Shown: positions 18,709 through 27,740 of the stretch, piece after piece
Layout of the letters: each line of letters starts with the position of its first letter
Numbering within the stretch: the first letter of the stretch is position 1
Origin: Arenibacter palladensis
GTDB taxonomy: Bacteria; Bacteroidota; Bacteroidia; Flavobacteriales; Flavobacteriaceae
NCBI RefSeq assembly: GCF_900129275.1
Contig: NZ_FQUX01000003.1
Span: 62,001 to 126,000, forward strand
Direction of reading: 5' to 3'
Length of the DNA stretch: 64,000 nt
The notes under the pieces: model-generated
Seen by the model: the letters and a program-made list of their open reading frames with translations, nothing else
What the model was told of the DNA's origin: nothing
Databases searched by the model: none
Program-made: the position numbers and the translations under genes

Positions 18709-19695
18709 TTAGAATCCCCTGGTATATGAAAGTATTACATACTGATGGGATCTGGCACCTTCAAACTCCGGAGAATTATATCGTACCCCTACCCAATAAT
18801 CGTTTCGTCCATAGCGCCATTGAAAATCAAAACCGGCATATACTACTGTAGTATTGGAAGCAACCAATAACACGGAATCATCTCCCAAGGCATTGCCTTC
18901 CAACAGTCCATTATGACCTACCAAGCGATATCCCCCACGAAGGGCAAAGAAGATCTCACTGTCCGTAGATCCAATTTGGTTGTGCGCTATGCTAGCGGAT
19001 AAGGGATTTCTCCTTCCAAAATAGGCCACCAACTCCGGATGTACATAGATATCCCTCGTACCAAAGGCAAATTGGGACTGTGTTGCAATGTGAATACTAA
19101 AGGGATTGGGTACCAATTGCCATTCGTAGAGGTATCTGGTGTACAGATTATAATGAACACTATTTTCCATTTCCCCCACCCAGGTAGGGGTTTCTGTCTT
19201 CATAACGGAATGATGGTACCATCTTTGCAAACTACCTGCTCCCGAAGCCTTACCTGCCAACCCTAAAAGAAAATTTGCCTCTATTAAACTGTTACGGCCC
19301 ACATGGGACCATCCGGACCTAAGTGCCGAGAACCCTACATAGGCACGGTCCAATAGTTGGACGTCTTCAGTAATAAGATAGGATGGAGTTATAATTTCCT
19401 GACCAAGGGAAAAAGTTAACTGTTCGTTTTCGGAATTAAATAATCCCTTTTCCAGCCGGTGCCTATACGTTAAGAATAGTCCAGCGGTATAATACCGATC
19501 CGTGAGCAATATGAAATCATTATCGTGCCGTAGCCCAATCTGGTTCCGAATAGTAGCCCTTTCCCCTCCAACCTCCCCCTGCTGTGCTATGGAAAACACG
19601 GTCCCACCAAGGAAACATATCAACACTAGGAGAAAGTAAAATGGACCTTTGGAAAAATTAGGCCACATTGAAAGTGGTTTATTAACTAGGTTCAA
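18709..19695 (-). CDS. lpxR: LpxR family lipid A deacylase (DUF2219)
   Basis: The protein has 328 residues with a hydrophobic signal segment near residues 18-38. The LpxR signature is clear: IGLRHDNDFILLTDRYYTAGLFLTYRH, with the Asn-Asp and Asp-x-x-Tyr-Thr residues of the active-site region, and LGQEIITPSYL next. Repeated amphipathic strands fit a 12-stranded outer membrane beta barrel, and the last residues (SYTRGF) end in Phe as outer membrane barrels do. The family removes the 3'-acyloxyacyl group of lipid A. It stands alone on the minus strand. Confidence 0.87.
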   Translation of the reverse strand: MNLVNKPLSMWPNFSKGPFYFLLVLICFLGGTVFSIAQQGEVGGERATIRNQIGLRHDNDFILLTDRYYTAGLFLTYRHRLEKGLFNSENEQLTFSLGQEIITPSYLITEDVQLLDRAYVGFSALRSGWSHVGRNSLIEANFLLGLAGKASGAGSLQRWYHHSVMKTETPTWVGEMENSVHYNLYTRYLYEWQLVPNPFSIHIATQSQFAFGTRDIYVHPELVAYFGRRNPLSASIAHNQIGSTDSEIFFALRGGYRLVGHNGLLEGNALGDDSVLLVASNTTVVYAGFDFQWRYGRNDYWVGVRYNSPEFEGARSHQYVILSYTRGF

Positions 19696-19789
19696 CTGAG
19701 TGGTTTTGGTTTTGCAATGAAAAAGTACAAATAATTCATCAGAATTGTAAGTACGTTTAAATTATGGGGAGGGAACTTCTTTGGACTAC

Positions 19790-19990
19790 AAACATGATCT
19801 AAAAAGATTCTGGACTGCTGAGCTACCAGAACCTAGACTCTTGACTCTAGTTTGTCTTGGCTCCAGTTTCGAGACTTTTGGCAATTGGCTATTGTCTCCT
19901 GAATACTGACAATTGATTACTAGTCACTATTTACTAACTATTACCCCCTGATTACTGAATACTGACAACTGTTTACCGCCAACCAGCATC
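19790..19990. repeat. degenerate word-repeat tract 2
   Basis: This has the same style as the tract at 18309: CCTAGACTCTTGACTCTAG, GGCAATTGGCTATTG, CCTGAATACTGACAATTGATTACTAG and GATTACTGAATACTGACAACTG. It lies between lpxR-like and the cyclase gene. No gene is visible. Confidence 0.6.
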
Positions 19991-20803
19991 TCACCATTCT
20001 ATAAGTTCCAGATCAACAGGTTCATCAAAGCCCTTTAGCATTTGCGGACCAAGCGACTTAAAGGAAATATCTTTTCCAATACAGAGGTCTTTTACCACCT
20101 TGGCGCTAATAATTTGTCCCGAATTTCCATAACTACAGATACGGGCCACGAGGTTCACTGTTGAACCAAATAGTGCATCCCCATCCTGGACTGGTTCTCC
20201 CGCCCCAATCCCAATCCTTGCCTGGAGCAGAATCCCATCCTCACGCGATTCATTGAATTTGGATAATTGGCGCTGTATTTCCACCGCACAGACCGAGGCC
20301 ATATAGGCAGATCTAAAACTGGTCAGGAATCCATCCCCTGCCCTATCCACTTCTCGCCCCCCATGATCAACAAGGGCCTTTCTTACCACGTTCCTATAGG
20401 TATGAACTAAATCCAATGCCTTGGCATCTCCCAAAGCTTTGGTAATATCTGTTGAACTCACCATATCTATAAACATAATAGCCCTAAATGGACTCTCGGT
20501 CATGGGTTTGCCGTCTTCCTTTTCGGGGTCTATAACCCGGCCCAGAAATTGGGCTACTGCCGATCCATCCACTTCAATAATCTGGTTGGGTATAAGGCCG
20601 TGGGCTTCCTTGTGCATCCCGCGCACGGCAGCGGCAGAAGGGGCTTCTATAAGACAAAACGCCACACCCTTTTCTTCATCATGCCAATAGGTCAATGCCT
20701 TGCAATGATGCCTTGATTGGATTTTCATGTCTTCATGATGGGCTTTGGCCACCTCTTCAGGAGTGGCTCCTTCAATATAATGTCGATCCATGAATAGTGG
20801 CAT
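19991..20803 (-). CDS. DUF4242 plus class III adenylate/guanylate cyclase
   Basis: This is a 270-residue two-domain protein. Residues about 1-85 match DUF4242 (MPLFMDRHYIEGATPEEVAKAH, ALTYWHDEEKGVAFCLIEAP, IIEVDG). Residues about 105-265 are a class III nucleotide cyclase: AIMFIDMVSSTDITKALGD with the first metal Asp, then GGREVDRAGDGFLTSF with the second, and VRIG-like LQARIGIGAGEPVQDGDALFG. DUF4242 may sense a metal or small ligand and control cyclase activity; that is inferred. No transmembrane segment is seen, so it is cytosolic. Confidence 0.88.
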   Translation of the reverse strand: MPLFMDRHYIEGATPEEVAKAHHEDMKIQSRHHCKALTYWHDEEKGVAFCLIEAPSAAAVRGMHKEAHGLIPNQIIEVDGSAVAQFLGRVIDPEKEDGKPMTESPFRAIMFIDMVSSTDITKALGDAKALDLVHTYRNVVRKALVDHGGREVDRAGDGFLTSFRSAYMASVCAVEIQRQLSKFNESREDGILLQARIGIGAGEPVQDGDALFGSTVNLVARICSYGNSGQIISAKVVKDLCIGKDISFKSLGPQMLKGFDEPVDLELIEW

Positions 20804-21364
20804 AATTTCTCTGTTTTAGGATGGGGGAGGTAAAAATTGGTTAAAGCTGGGAACTAGTAAAGGTATAAGGACTCATTTTAGGCCATATAACCATGACCAC
20901 CAGCCAAATAAAGATACCAAATTATTGGTTATAAAAATTACAAAAGGGCAAATCATTGGTTGTGATCGTTAAATTTGGTAGATAAGGGAATTAGCAACTA
21001 GACCGCTCCGCTACAAGAACCTAGAAGCAAGACTACTATTTGTCCTTACTCTGGACTCTAGACTCTTGGTTCCTAGCCCTGAACATCCCTGATTAGAGTT
21101 GACCGATCACTGCTACTGTTTTCTGATTACTGTTTACTGAAAACTGACTACTCTTTACTAACCATTGGCTCTTGCCTATTCACTTCAATCTGTCGATTAA
21201 AAATAATACCCCAAATCTAGCTCGGGTAAGAATGCTGGCTCAAATTTAAGAGTTTGGGCATTTTTTGATATATTAGTTAGACCAAGATTTATGAACCATG
21301 CCCCATGCATTTAGAACATCGTTAATAACCTTGGAAGTATTATCAAATATTAAATAATATAATT
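20804..21364. repeat. 561-bp gap with degenerate word-repeat tract 3
   Basis: Bases about 20997-21185 repeat the same words as at 18309 and 19790: CTAGACCGCTCCGCTACAAGAACCTAGA, CTGGACTCTAGACTCTTGG, CTGATTACTGTTTACTGAAAACTG and CATTGGCTCTTGCC. The outer parts hold plain AT-rich sequence and must contain the cyclase and VOC promoters. No gene is visible. Confidence 0.6.
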
Positions 21365-21757
21365 ATGAAAAATGTAAACCCAGTGGTTTGGTTCGAAATT
21401 TATGTTGATGACTTAAAGCGGGCCAAAAAATTCTACGAAGCCGTATTTCAACTTGAGCTGAGTGAAATGCCCATGCCGCCTTCTGCCGAAGACAATATGA
21501 AAATGTTATTTTTCCCCTCCAATATGGAATCCAAGAACAGTGCCTCAGGAGCCTTGGTAAAAATGGATGGATTTAAGGCAGGCAACAATAGCACCATTGT
21601 ATATTTTATGAGCGAGGACTGTAGTGTAGAGGAATCCAGGATTAAAGGTGCAGGTGGAAAAGTAATGAAGTCCAAAGTGTCCCTAGGAGAATATGGCGCC
21701 ATGGTTCTTGCCACTGATACCGAAGGGAATATGATAGGAATACATTCCATGAAGTAG
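21365..21757 (+). CDS. VOC family protein (glyoxalase-like)
   Basis: This 130-residue single VOC protein is of the YtrF/glyoxalase-like type: NPVVWFEIYVDDLKRAKKFYEAVF, a central GALVKMDG, then VYFMSEDCSVEESRIKGAGGKVMKSK and FGAMV-type ending YGAMVLATDTEGNMIGIHS. The fold is a paired beta-alpha-beta3 metal-binding scaffold, usually dimeric. The Asp/Glu/His positions are consistent with metal binding but the reaction is unknown. A shared terminator separates it from the next, convergent gene. Confidence 0.88.
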   Translation: MKNVNPVVWFEIYVDDLKRAKKFYEAVFQLELSEMPMPPSAEDNMKMLFFPSNMESKNSASGALVKMDGFKAGNNSTIVYFMSEDCSVEESRIKGAGGKVMKSKVSLGEYGAMVLATDTEGNMIGIHSMK

Positions 21758-21838
21758 TATTCTTTACAAGGATACCATGGCAGGTCTCAAAAGTATATTT
21801 TAAACGAACTTGCCAGGTAAATGAACAATGCCCATTAA

Positions 21839-21871
21839 AAAAGGGAACCAGCTTCCACCCATTCCCTTTTC
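21839..21871. terminator. bidirectional terminator
   Basis: AAAAGGGAA and TTCCCTTTT form a 9-bp stem with a 14-base loop, with A-rich and T-rich flanks on either side. It lies between convergent genes and would serve both strands. Confidence 0.75.
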
Positions 21872-21879
21872 TATAAACA

Positions 21880-23409
21880 TTAAAATTTACTTTCTATGCC
21901 TGGCATGTCCGGTAATTTCCAACCTTCCCGATACGTATGCTTAATTAATTCTGCGGCAAACTCACTAGCAGAATAGGGTTCTGTCCATTCTTTTTCAAAT
22001 TTGGGACGACCGTCCTTCATTACAAAATTATCGCGGATTACGGTTTTAATGGTCTCGTCCTGTCCTATATTCGTAAACCTCATATTCTCTCCATCCCAGT
22101 TCAAAATTTTGTTTAAGGATTGCAACCTAACGGCTAACACTCCCATAACGACCATTTCGTTAAAGGGACCAGCTTCTGAAAAATCGGATGTACAAGGTTT
22201 GCGATTCTCCGGGCTTTCCTTACAGGCCCTAACCCAATCCATTTCATGTGCTCCTTTACCCCAACTGAGCCCCATCTCCTTCTCTACCCTGCGCTCCGTC
22301 TCAGCTACTTTGGGTAGTTCCCTACCCAGTATTTCCGGTTCCAATCCATAACATCCGGCATGTATAATTCCTTTGGTACCGTAGAAGAAAGTACCTCCGC
22401 CCGACTTGTTAGGGTTTTTGCCACTAGGCCAGTTGGCCGGTAGATCTGGCTTTATACCTCCGTCGTACCAGTTAACCTCTACTTCTGGCAGTTTAATCTT
22501 GCCTTTCCTGCCCCTTTCCGGGAAGGTCATTTGGACGGACTGTGCCGTTGGGGCACTGTCCCTTAAGAGTAGGGAGGAACTTCCCTGAACTTTGGTAGGA
22601 TAGCCTAATTTTAGGGCTTCAAATACGGGATGCAGAATATGGCAGGCCATATCTCCCAAGGCACCTGTACCGTAATTCCACCATCCGCGCCAGTTCCATG
22701 GGTGGTACACCTGATTGTAGGGAATCAATTCTGCAGGCCCGGTAAATAAATCCCAGTCCAAGGTATCTGGAACCCATTGTCCTTGGGCCAGTGGATTCAC
22801 TCCCTGTGGCCAGATAGGCCTATCCGTAAAGGATTCAACTTTGGTTATATCCCCAATGGCACCGCTCCAAATTAATTCGCAGGTTTGGGCCACTCCCTCT
22901 CCGGATGCCCCTTGATTTCCCATTTGGGTAGCCACCTTATACTTCTTGGCCAACTTGGTCAGTAACCTGGATTCATATACGGAATGTGTAAGCGGTTTTT
23001 GTACATAAACGTGTTTTCCACGTACCATGGCATCTGCTGCAACAATGGCGTGGGTATGATCGGCCGTGGCTACCAGAACAGCATCAAAGTCGTTGCCCAT
23101 CTCGTCATACATCACCCTAAAATCCTTGTATTTCTTGGCTTTTGGAAAGTGATCAAAACAATTTTTTGCATATTTCCAATCCACGTCACACAATCCAACA
23201 ATATTTTCGCTCTCTAAATTTCTTAGGTTGCCAAACCCCATACTTCCTACTCCTACCCCAACTATATTCAATTTATCACTGGGCGCTTTATGTCCCAATC
23301 CCGATATTACGTTGCTCGGGAGTATAGTAATTCCGGCTGCGGCAACGCCTGTTTTACTAATAAAAGATCTTCGAGTAAGTGGTAAGGGCTTGTTTGGTTC
23401 TTTTTTCAT
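21880..23409 (-). CDS. Tat-exported Gfo/Idh/MocA family oxidoreductase
   Basis: The protein has 509 residues from the ATG at 23409; a TTG 10 codons upstream is less likely. It begins with a twin-arginine signal, LTRRSFISKTGVAAAG, so it is exported folded. The NAD(P) domain reads LNIVGVGVGSMGFGNLRNL, and the family motif EKP appears as VQKPLTHSVYES. The second domain carries GTGALGDMACHILHPVFEAL, with the conserved Gly-Asp-x-x-x-His. It is probably a periplasmic dehydrogenase or redox-lyase for a glycoside; that is inferred from related exported Gfo/Idh/MocA proteins in Bacteroidota. Confidence 0.9.
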   Translation of the reverse strand: MKKEPNKPLPLTRRSFISKTGVAAAGITILPSNVISGLGHKAPSDKLNIVGVGVGSMGFGNLRNLESENIVGLCDVDWKYAKNCFDHFPKAKKYKDFRVMYDEMGNDFDAVLVATADHTHAIVAADAMVRGKHVYVQKPLTHSVYESRLLTKLAKKYKVATQMGNQGASGEGVAQTCELIWSGAIGDITKVESFTDRPIWPQGVNPLAQGQWVPDTLDWDLFTGPAELIPYNQVYHPWNWRGWWNYGTGALGDMACHILHPVFEALKLGYPTKVQGSSSLLLRDSAPTAQSVQMTFPERGRKGKIKLPEVEVNWYDGGIKPDLPANWPSGKNPNKSGGGTFFYGTKGIIHAGCYGLEPEILGRELPKVAETERRVEKEMGLSWGKGAHEMDWVRACKESPENRKPCTSDFSEAGPFNEMVVMGVLAVRLQSLNKILNWDGENMRFTNIGQDETIKTVIRDNFVMKDGRPKFEKEWTEPYSASEFAAELIKHTYREGWKLPDMPGIESKF

Positions 23410-23568
23410 GGTTTTAGATTGTTTTTTTTGGATTCGCAATAGACTCTATTTGCACTTTATTCCCCTAAAATTCGGAAAAAATTTGGTAATTAGGGGACAA
23501 CATGGATAATTTGCCTTTAAATTAATCTGAATTTTACTTAGTTTACATCCAAATATCTATATAAAAAC

Positions 23569-23919
23569 ATGTCCAAAACCCTCTACCGAGTCTATGTTGT
23601 GGAACTTTCCAAACGCGTTTTTACAGAGAACGCGAAGTTTAGGGCCGCCAATCCGCAATTTAACGGTGTACTGGAATGTCTATACGTAGGCATGACGTCC
23701 AAGACACCCAAAGAGCGATTTGAACAGCACAAGACCGGATATAGAAATATGAAGGGACATAAATTGTCGTCCGACATCGTGCAAAAATATGGTCTATACC
23801 TAAGGCCTAGTCTTTATAATCATATAGATCCCGTATTGACCAGAGCCGAAGCATTGGAAATAGAGGAAGGTCTGGCCTTGGAACTTAGGCGGGAGCGTTA
23901 TGCTGTTTGGTATAATTGA
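23569..23919 (+). CDS. GIY-YIG nuclease superfamily-like small protein
   Basis: This is a 116-residue protein. The pattern RVYVVEL, then LECLYVGMTSKTPKERFEQHKTG, corresponds to the GIY and YIG halves followed by the conserved Arg and the H(x)KxG turn. The C-terminal TRAEALEIEEGLALELRRERYAVW supplies a conserved Glu. It is a stand-alone domain with no DNA-binding partner, as often seen in bacteria. Role is unknown; it may be a repair or nucleic-acid trimming nuclease. Confidence 0.7.
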   Translation: MSKTLYRVYVVELSKRVFTENAKFRAANPQFNGVLECLYVGMTSKTPKERFEQHKTGYRNMKGHKLSSDIVQKYGLYLRPSLYNHIDPVLTRAEALEIEEGLALELRRERYAVWYN

Positions 23920-23973
23920 TTAGGTAGGGACACTGAATAAAAACCCCTAAATTTAGTCAAGACATATCCCTTA

Positions 23974-24762
23974 ATGAAAAAATGTATCCCTTTCGTTTTT
24001 ATTCTTTTTATAGTCACCATCGGCTATTCCCAAATCCTAAAAAAGGAAATACCGGACAAATTAGTGGTACTCACCTTTGATGATGCCCCTGCCAGTCAAT
24101 ATTCCGTAGTAGCCCCACTGCTAAAGGATTTCGGTTTTGGTGCTACCTTTTTTGTGTGCGAATTTCCTCCGAATCATAAAGATAGTACCCTCTATATGAA
24201 TTGGCGCCAAATCAAGGCTTTGGACAAAATGGGTTTTGAAGTGGCCAATCATACCCACACCCATGCCAATGTAAGCAAACTCACACAATCCGAGTTTAAT
24301 GCTGAGTTGGAATATATTGAAAACAAATGTGATTCCCTTGGGATCCAGAAACCCCAAAACTTTGCCTATCCCGGTTACGGACTAAATGCCAATGCCCTTG
24401 AATATTTACAAAAAAAGGAATACGCCTTCGCACGAGCCGGTGGCAACAGGGCGTACGACCCATTAACGGATCATCCCTTTCTTATACCCAGTTGGGCAAC
24501 CAATGCGGATAACAAAAATGAAATTATTAGTGCTCTGGAAGAGGCCAAAAACGGAAAGATCGTGGTGATTACCCTGCACGGTGTGCCCGATGTGGAACAT
24601 CCTTGGGTAAATACACCGCCAAAGTTGTTTAGGGAATATCTGCAGTATTTATCCGATCAGAATTTTAAAGTGGTTTCCCTTCGGGATTTACAGGCCTATA
24701 TTGATGTGGATATAGCCAAGGGTAGCATTGTGCCCGATCTGGACAGCCCACTTAAAAATTAA
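23974..24762 (+). CDS. secreted polysaccharide deacetylase
   Basis: The protein has 262 residues with a signal peptide (ITIGYSQ). The NodB-type deacetylase motifs are present: LTFDDAPASQ with the catalytic and metal Asp pair, NHTHTHANVSKL with the metal histidines, FAYPGYG, and IVVITLHGVPD near the C-terminus. It should remove acetyl groups from a polysaccharide or cell-wall sugar outside the cytoplasm. It lies 54 bp after the GIY-YIG-like gene; a functional tie is not evident. Confidence 0.87.
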   Translation: MKKCIPFVFILFIVTIGYSQILKKEIPDKLVVLTFDDAPASQYSVVAPLLKDFGFGATFFVCEFPPNHKDSTLYMNWRQIKALDKMGFEVANHTHTHANVSKLTQSEFNAELEYIENKCDSLGIQKPQNFAYPGYGLNANALEYLQKKEYAFARAGGNRAYDPLTDHPFLIPSWATNADNKNEIISALEEAKNGKIVVITLHGVPDVEHPWVNTPPKLFREYLQYLSDQNFKVVSLRDLQAYIDVDIAKGSIVPDLDSPLKN

Positions 24763-24933
24763 TAACGACCTCCTAAGTACTGGTTTTTAAGCCTTTTCAT
24801 CTGCATGGTTACCTACAATAAATAACAGGGGAAATAAAAGGTATTAAACCTCAGGGCAAGCCTGTCTACCGACAAAGGCAGGCCCTGAAGCCAATAATAG
24901 GAATCGACCCTAGGGTCGAGGTATTGAACATAG

Positions 24934-24955
24934 ATCCCGCCGAAAAAGGCGGGAT
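24934..24955. terminator. GC-rich hairpin, terminator-like
   Basis: ATCCCGCC and GGCGGGAT form a perfect 8-bp stem around GAAAAA. No long T-run follows. It may end the deacetylase transcript, or be a dispersed hairpin. Confidence 0.5.
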
Positions 24956-25072
24956 TAGTTCAACTTGCAATTTTAAGTGCGTCTTACTGACTTCTCAAAA
25001 TTGAGTTTCACTAATAAATATTATCGTTATTCAACAAGGTATAAATTGACATCATGAAATGTCGCAAAATTC

Positions 25073-25080
25073 TACCTTTG
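25073..25080 (+). promoter_or_regulatory. -7 box for the mscS-corA operon
   Basis: TACCTTTG fits the Bacteroidota -7 consensus TAnnTTTG exactly. A TTGAC element lies 24 bp upstream (25046), slightly further than usual for the -33 box. It would give a leader of about 125 bases before the MscS start. Confidence 0.4.
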
Positions 25081-25210
25081 GTACTCGTTTTTCTGCGGAT
25101 AGTTCAAGGGATTTCACTATATTTCAATAGAATAATAGCAACGCTCCTACCCTCCCCCTGCTCAAGCTATAACTTCTTGGCAAGGCATTTGGTGGCCCTA
25201 AAGCAATGAA

Positions 25211-26068
25211 ATGGATACACTAAGTAAATTATTGGATTTTAATCTGATCAGTATTGGCGATTATAAAGTTAAAGTGTACAGCCTTGTCATTATACTTTTA
25301 ATTTTACTGATCACCAAGGTGATAGTGCAGCTAATAAAAAAAGCCCTGTTTCGCCGTTATAAGGGGGTACATTTTGATACAGGAAATACCTATGCGCTGT
25401 ATCAAATTATTAAATATGTAATATGGGTCATTGCCATTGGTTTTATACTGGAATCCGTAGGCATTAAGTTGACCTTATTTTTAGCCGGTTCGGCGGCGCT
25501 TTTGGTTGGGGTTGGATTGGGATTGCAGCAAACCTTCAACGACATAATTTCAGGCATAATTTTGCTTTCGGAGAAGTCGATCAAAATAAACGACATCCTG
25601 GAAATAGATGGGGATATTGTTGAAATCCAAGAAATTGGATTGCGAACCTCAAGGGGACTCAACAGGAACGACATATCCATCATCATCCCCAATTCCTTGA
25701 TCACCACCAACAAGGTCATCAACTGGAGCCACCAGAAGAAAAAGACGCGTTTCAAGATCGGTGTTGGGGTGGCTTATGGGAGTGATGTTGATCTGGTGGT
25801 AAAAATATTGGAGGAAAGTGTATTGGAACATCCCGATTTTGAGGACGGTAAAACCATAGAGGGCCGCTTCGTAAACTTTGGCAATTCCTCCCTAGATTTT
25901 GAGGTGCTTTTTTTTAGCGAAAATGTATTTAGGATAGAGAAGGTGAAAAGTGATATCAGAAAGATCATCAACCGGAAATTCAGTGAAAACAAAATTGTTA
26001 TACCCTTTCCCCAGATGGACCTGCATTTTAAGTCGGGCCATACTGAGATAATACCCAAAAACGAATAG
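25211..26068 (+). CDS. small-conductance mechanosensitive channel (MscS family)
   Basis: The protein has 285 residues with three hydrophobic helices, the third being the glycine/alanine-rich pore helix GSAALLVGVGLGLQQTFNDIISG. The following beta domain starts IKINDILEIDGDIVEIQEIGLRTS, and a soluble alpha/beta vestibule completes the fold. It opens under membrane tension to release solutes in osmotic downshock. The corA-like gene starts 60 bp after its stop, so ion channel and transporter are probably made together. Confidence 0.9.
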   Translation: MDTLSKLLDFNLISIGDYKVKVYSLVIILLILLITKVIVQLIKKALFRRYKGVHFDTGNTYALYQIIKYVIWVIAIGFILESVGIKLTLFLAGSAALLVGVGLGLQQTFNDIISGIILLSEKSIKINDILEIDGDIVEIQEIGLRTSRGLNRNDISIIIPNSLITTNKVINWSHQKKKTRFKIGVGVAYGSDVDLVVKILEESVLEHPDFEDGKTIEGRFVNFGNSSLDFEVLFFSENVFRIEKVKSDIRKIINRKFSENKIVIPFPQMDLHFKSGHTEIIPKNE

Positions 26069-26128
26069 CCAGGTTCAGGAACATGAACCAAAATAATCCA
26101 GAAACATGTGATCAACAAAAATTTAAAC

Positions 26129-27193
26129 ATGGCAAGATTCTTAAAGAAATCGAAGGAAGAAATAGGAACCGCACCGGATGAACTTATCTTCCGGGGAGAT
26201 AAAAAAATAAATGAAGTACTACTTCGTATAATCGATTTTGATGCCAATAGCCTCGCTGAAGAAACCATTAAGACGGTAAAAGATGTTCTGAAGTATCAGG
26301 AAAAGAACACGGTTACCTGGTTTAACATAGATGGACTGCACAACACCGAAGTTATTGAAGGCATTGCAAAAGAGTTCAATTTTGACCGAATGGTTTTGGC
26401 CGATGTACTGAATACCCAGGCACGGCCCACGATCAAGGAGTATGACAATTGCATATTTATATCCATAAAGATGCTGCAACAAGCCCCCAATTCCGATACC
26501 ATAAATGTTGAAAACCTGAGTTTGATACTCACCGAATCCATTCTTATTTCCTTTCAGGAAACCAAAGGGGATGTCTTTGAACCGGTCAGGGAACGGATCC
26601 GAAAACAGAAACGAAGAATTAGGAACGGGGGTACGGATTATCTGTTATTTGCCTTGCTGGATATTGTAATAGACAACTACATCTACATTATTGGGGTTCT
26701 GGGCGAAAAAATTGAAACCCTTGAAGAAAGCCTGCTACAAGAACCCAAGCAGGAGATTATAGGGGAAATCAACTCCTACAAACGGGAATTGAATTTCTTG
26801 AGAAAGAATATTAAACCTGCCAAGGAAGTGATTTTGAGCCTTGCCAAAATGGAATCGGATTATATTACGGAAAGTACCGAAATGCATTTTAAGGAACTAC
26901 AGGACAACATAAATCACGCTAGCGATTCTTCGGATAGCTATAGGGAAATACTGTCCGACCAATTAAATATTTATCACACCACTATAAGCAGCAAGCTGAA
27001 CGACATCATGAAATTCCTGACCGTGTTTTCGGTAATTTTTATACCGCTCACCTTTATTGCTGGTATTTACGGGACCAATTTTGATGTTGTTCCGGAACTA
27101 CATTATAAATACAGTTATTTTATCATGTGGGGGGTAATCATTGTTATTGCCATTGGAATGTTGATCTATTTTAGAAAGAAGAAATGGTTGTAA
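26129..27193 (+). CDS. corA: CorA-type divalent cation transporter
   Basis: The protein has 354 residues from ATG 26129; an in-frame GTG lies 21 bases upstream. A long acidic cytoplasmic domain precedes two C-terminal membrane helices. The pore-mouth signature normally reading YGMNF is YGTNFDVVPEL here, so Met of the GMN motif is replaced by Thr. Zinc-type or altered-selectivity CorA-like proteins can deviate here, so the ion is uncertain. Its stop overlaps the start of the DUF4174 gene. Confidence 0.88.
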   Translation: MARFLKKSKEEIGTAPDELIFRGDKKINEVLLRIIDFDANSLAEETIKTVKDVLKYQEKNTVTWFNIDGLHNTEVIEGIAKEFNFDRMVLADVLNTQARPTIKEYDNCIFISIKMLQQAPNSDTINVENLSLILTESILISFQETKGDVFEPVRERIRKQKRRIRNGGTDYLLFALLDIVIDNYIYIIGVLGEKIETLEESLLQEPKQEIIGEINSYKRELNFLRKNIKPAKEVILSLAKMESDYITESTEMHFKELQDNINHASDSSDSYREILSDQLNIYHTTISSKLNDIMKFLTVFSVIFIPLTFIAGIYGTNFDVVPELHYKYSYFIMWGVIIVIAIGMLIYFRKKKWL

Positions 27194-27651
27194 AAACTCT
27201 AAATAGCATAATACGTACCAGCCTTCTTCTAATAGGAGTTTTGATTATGAATTATACCTATGCACAGGATCTAAAAAAACACCAATGGGAAAATCGAGTT
27301 GTTATAATCGCGTCCCAGAATGAGGATTCCAGAACATATCAAGAACAAATTACCAAATTCAATAGTCTTCCCAAGGAATTCAAGGAAAGAAAAATTATAG
27401 TCTATCAGGTTTTGCCGGATAGGTATAAATTGACGGATTACCAGATTAAAGGAAAAGATATCGAATCGATTAGTTCTCCTGCTCTTTTTGATAAATTTGT
27501 AAACAATAAGGAGCACTTTAAGGTGATTTTGATAGGCTTGGACGGGGGCATAAAACTAGAAAAGACTAAAGTACTTTCAACAACGGAACTTTTTGCAGCC
27601 ATTGACGTTATGCCGATGAGAAGAGCCGAAATGAAAAACAAAAACAGGTAA
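27184..27651 (+). CDS. DUF4174 domain protein, secreted
   Basis: The protein has 155 residues with a signal peptide ending NYTYAQ. The domain reads HQWENRVVIIASQNEDSRTYQEQ and later HFKVILIGLDGGIKLEKTKVLSTTELFAAIDVMPMRRAEM, the thioredoxin-like pattern of DUF4174. The function is unknown. Its ATG overlaps the last codons of the corA-like gene by 10 bp, which indicates translational coupling. Confidence 0.87.
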   Translation: MVVKTLNSIIRTSLLLIGVLIMNYTYAQDLKKHQWENRVVIIASQNEDSRTYQEQITKFNSLPKEFKERKIIVYQVLPDRYKLTDYQIKGKDIESISSPALFDKFVNNKEHFKVILIGLDGGIKLEKTKVLSTTELFAAIDVMPMRRAEMKNKNR

Positions 27652-27740
27652 ATCAATGTTAGGAGCACTGCTATTGAAATGGCAAATCCGTAATTGTTTA
27701 TTTTTAAAAAATATGGATCCTAAACCATCAAGCTGATCCA

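Larger units (their letters stand above)
24763..25210. other. 448-bp gap with hairpins and a promoter
   Basis: The gap contains a GCCTGTC...GGCAGGC hairpin with an outer CAGGGC/GCCCTG stem at about 24852-24887, the palindrome CGACCCTAGGGTCG at 24905-24918, a strong hairpin at 24934-24955 and the promoter box at 25073. No gene is visible. Confidence 0.5.

Noticed and set aside
18609-18851. An 80-codon plus-strand frame overlapping the lpxR-like gene end
   Set aside because: It covers the degenerate repeat tract and runs antisense to a clear gene; no motif or start signal supports it.
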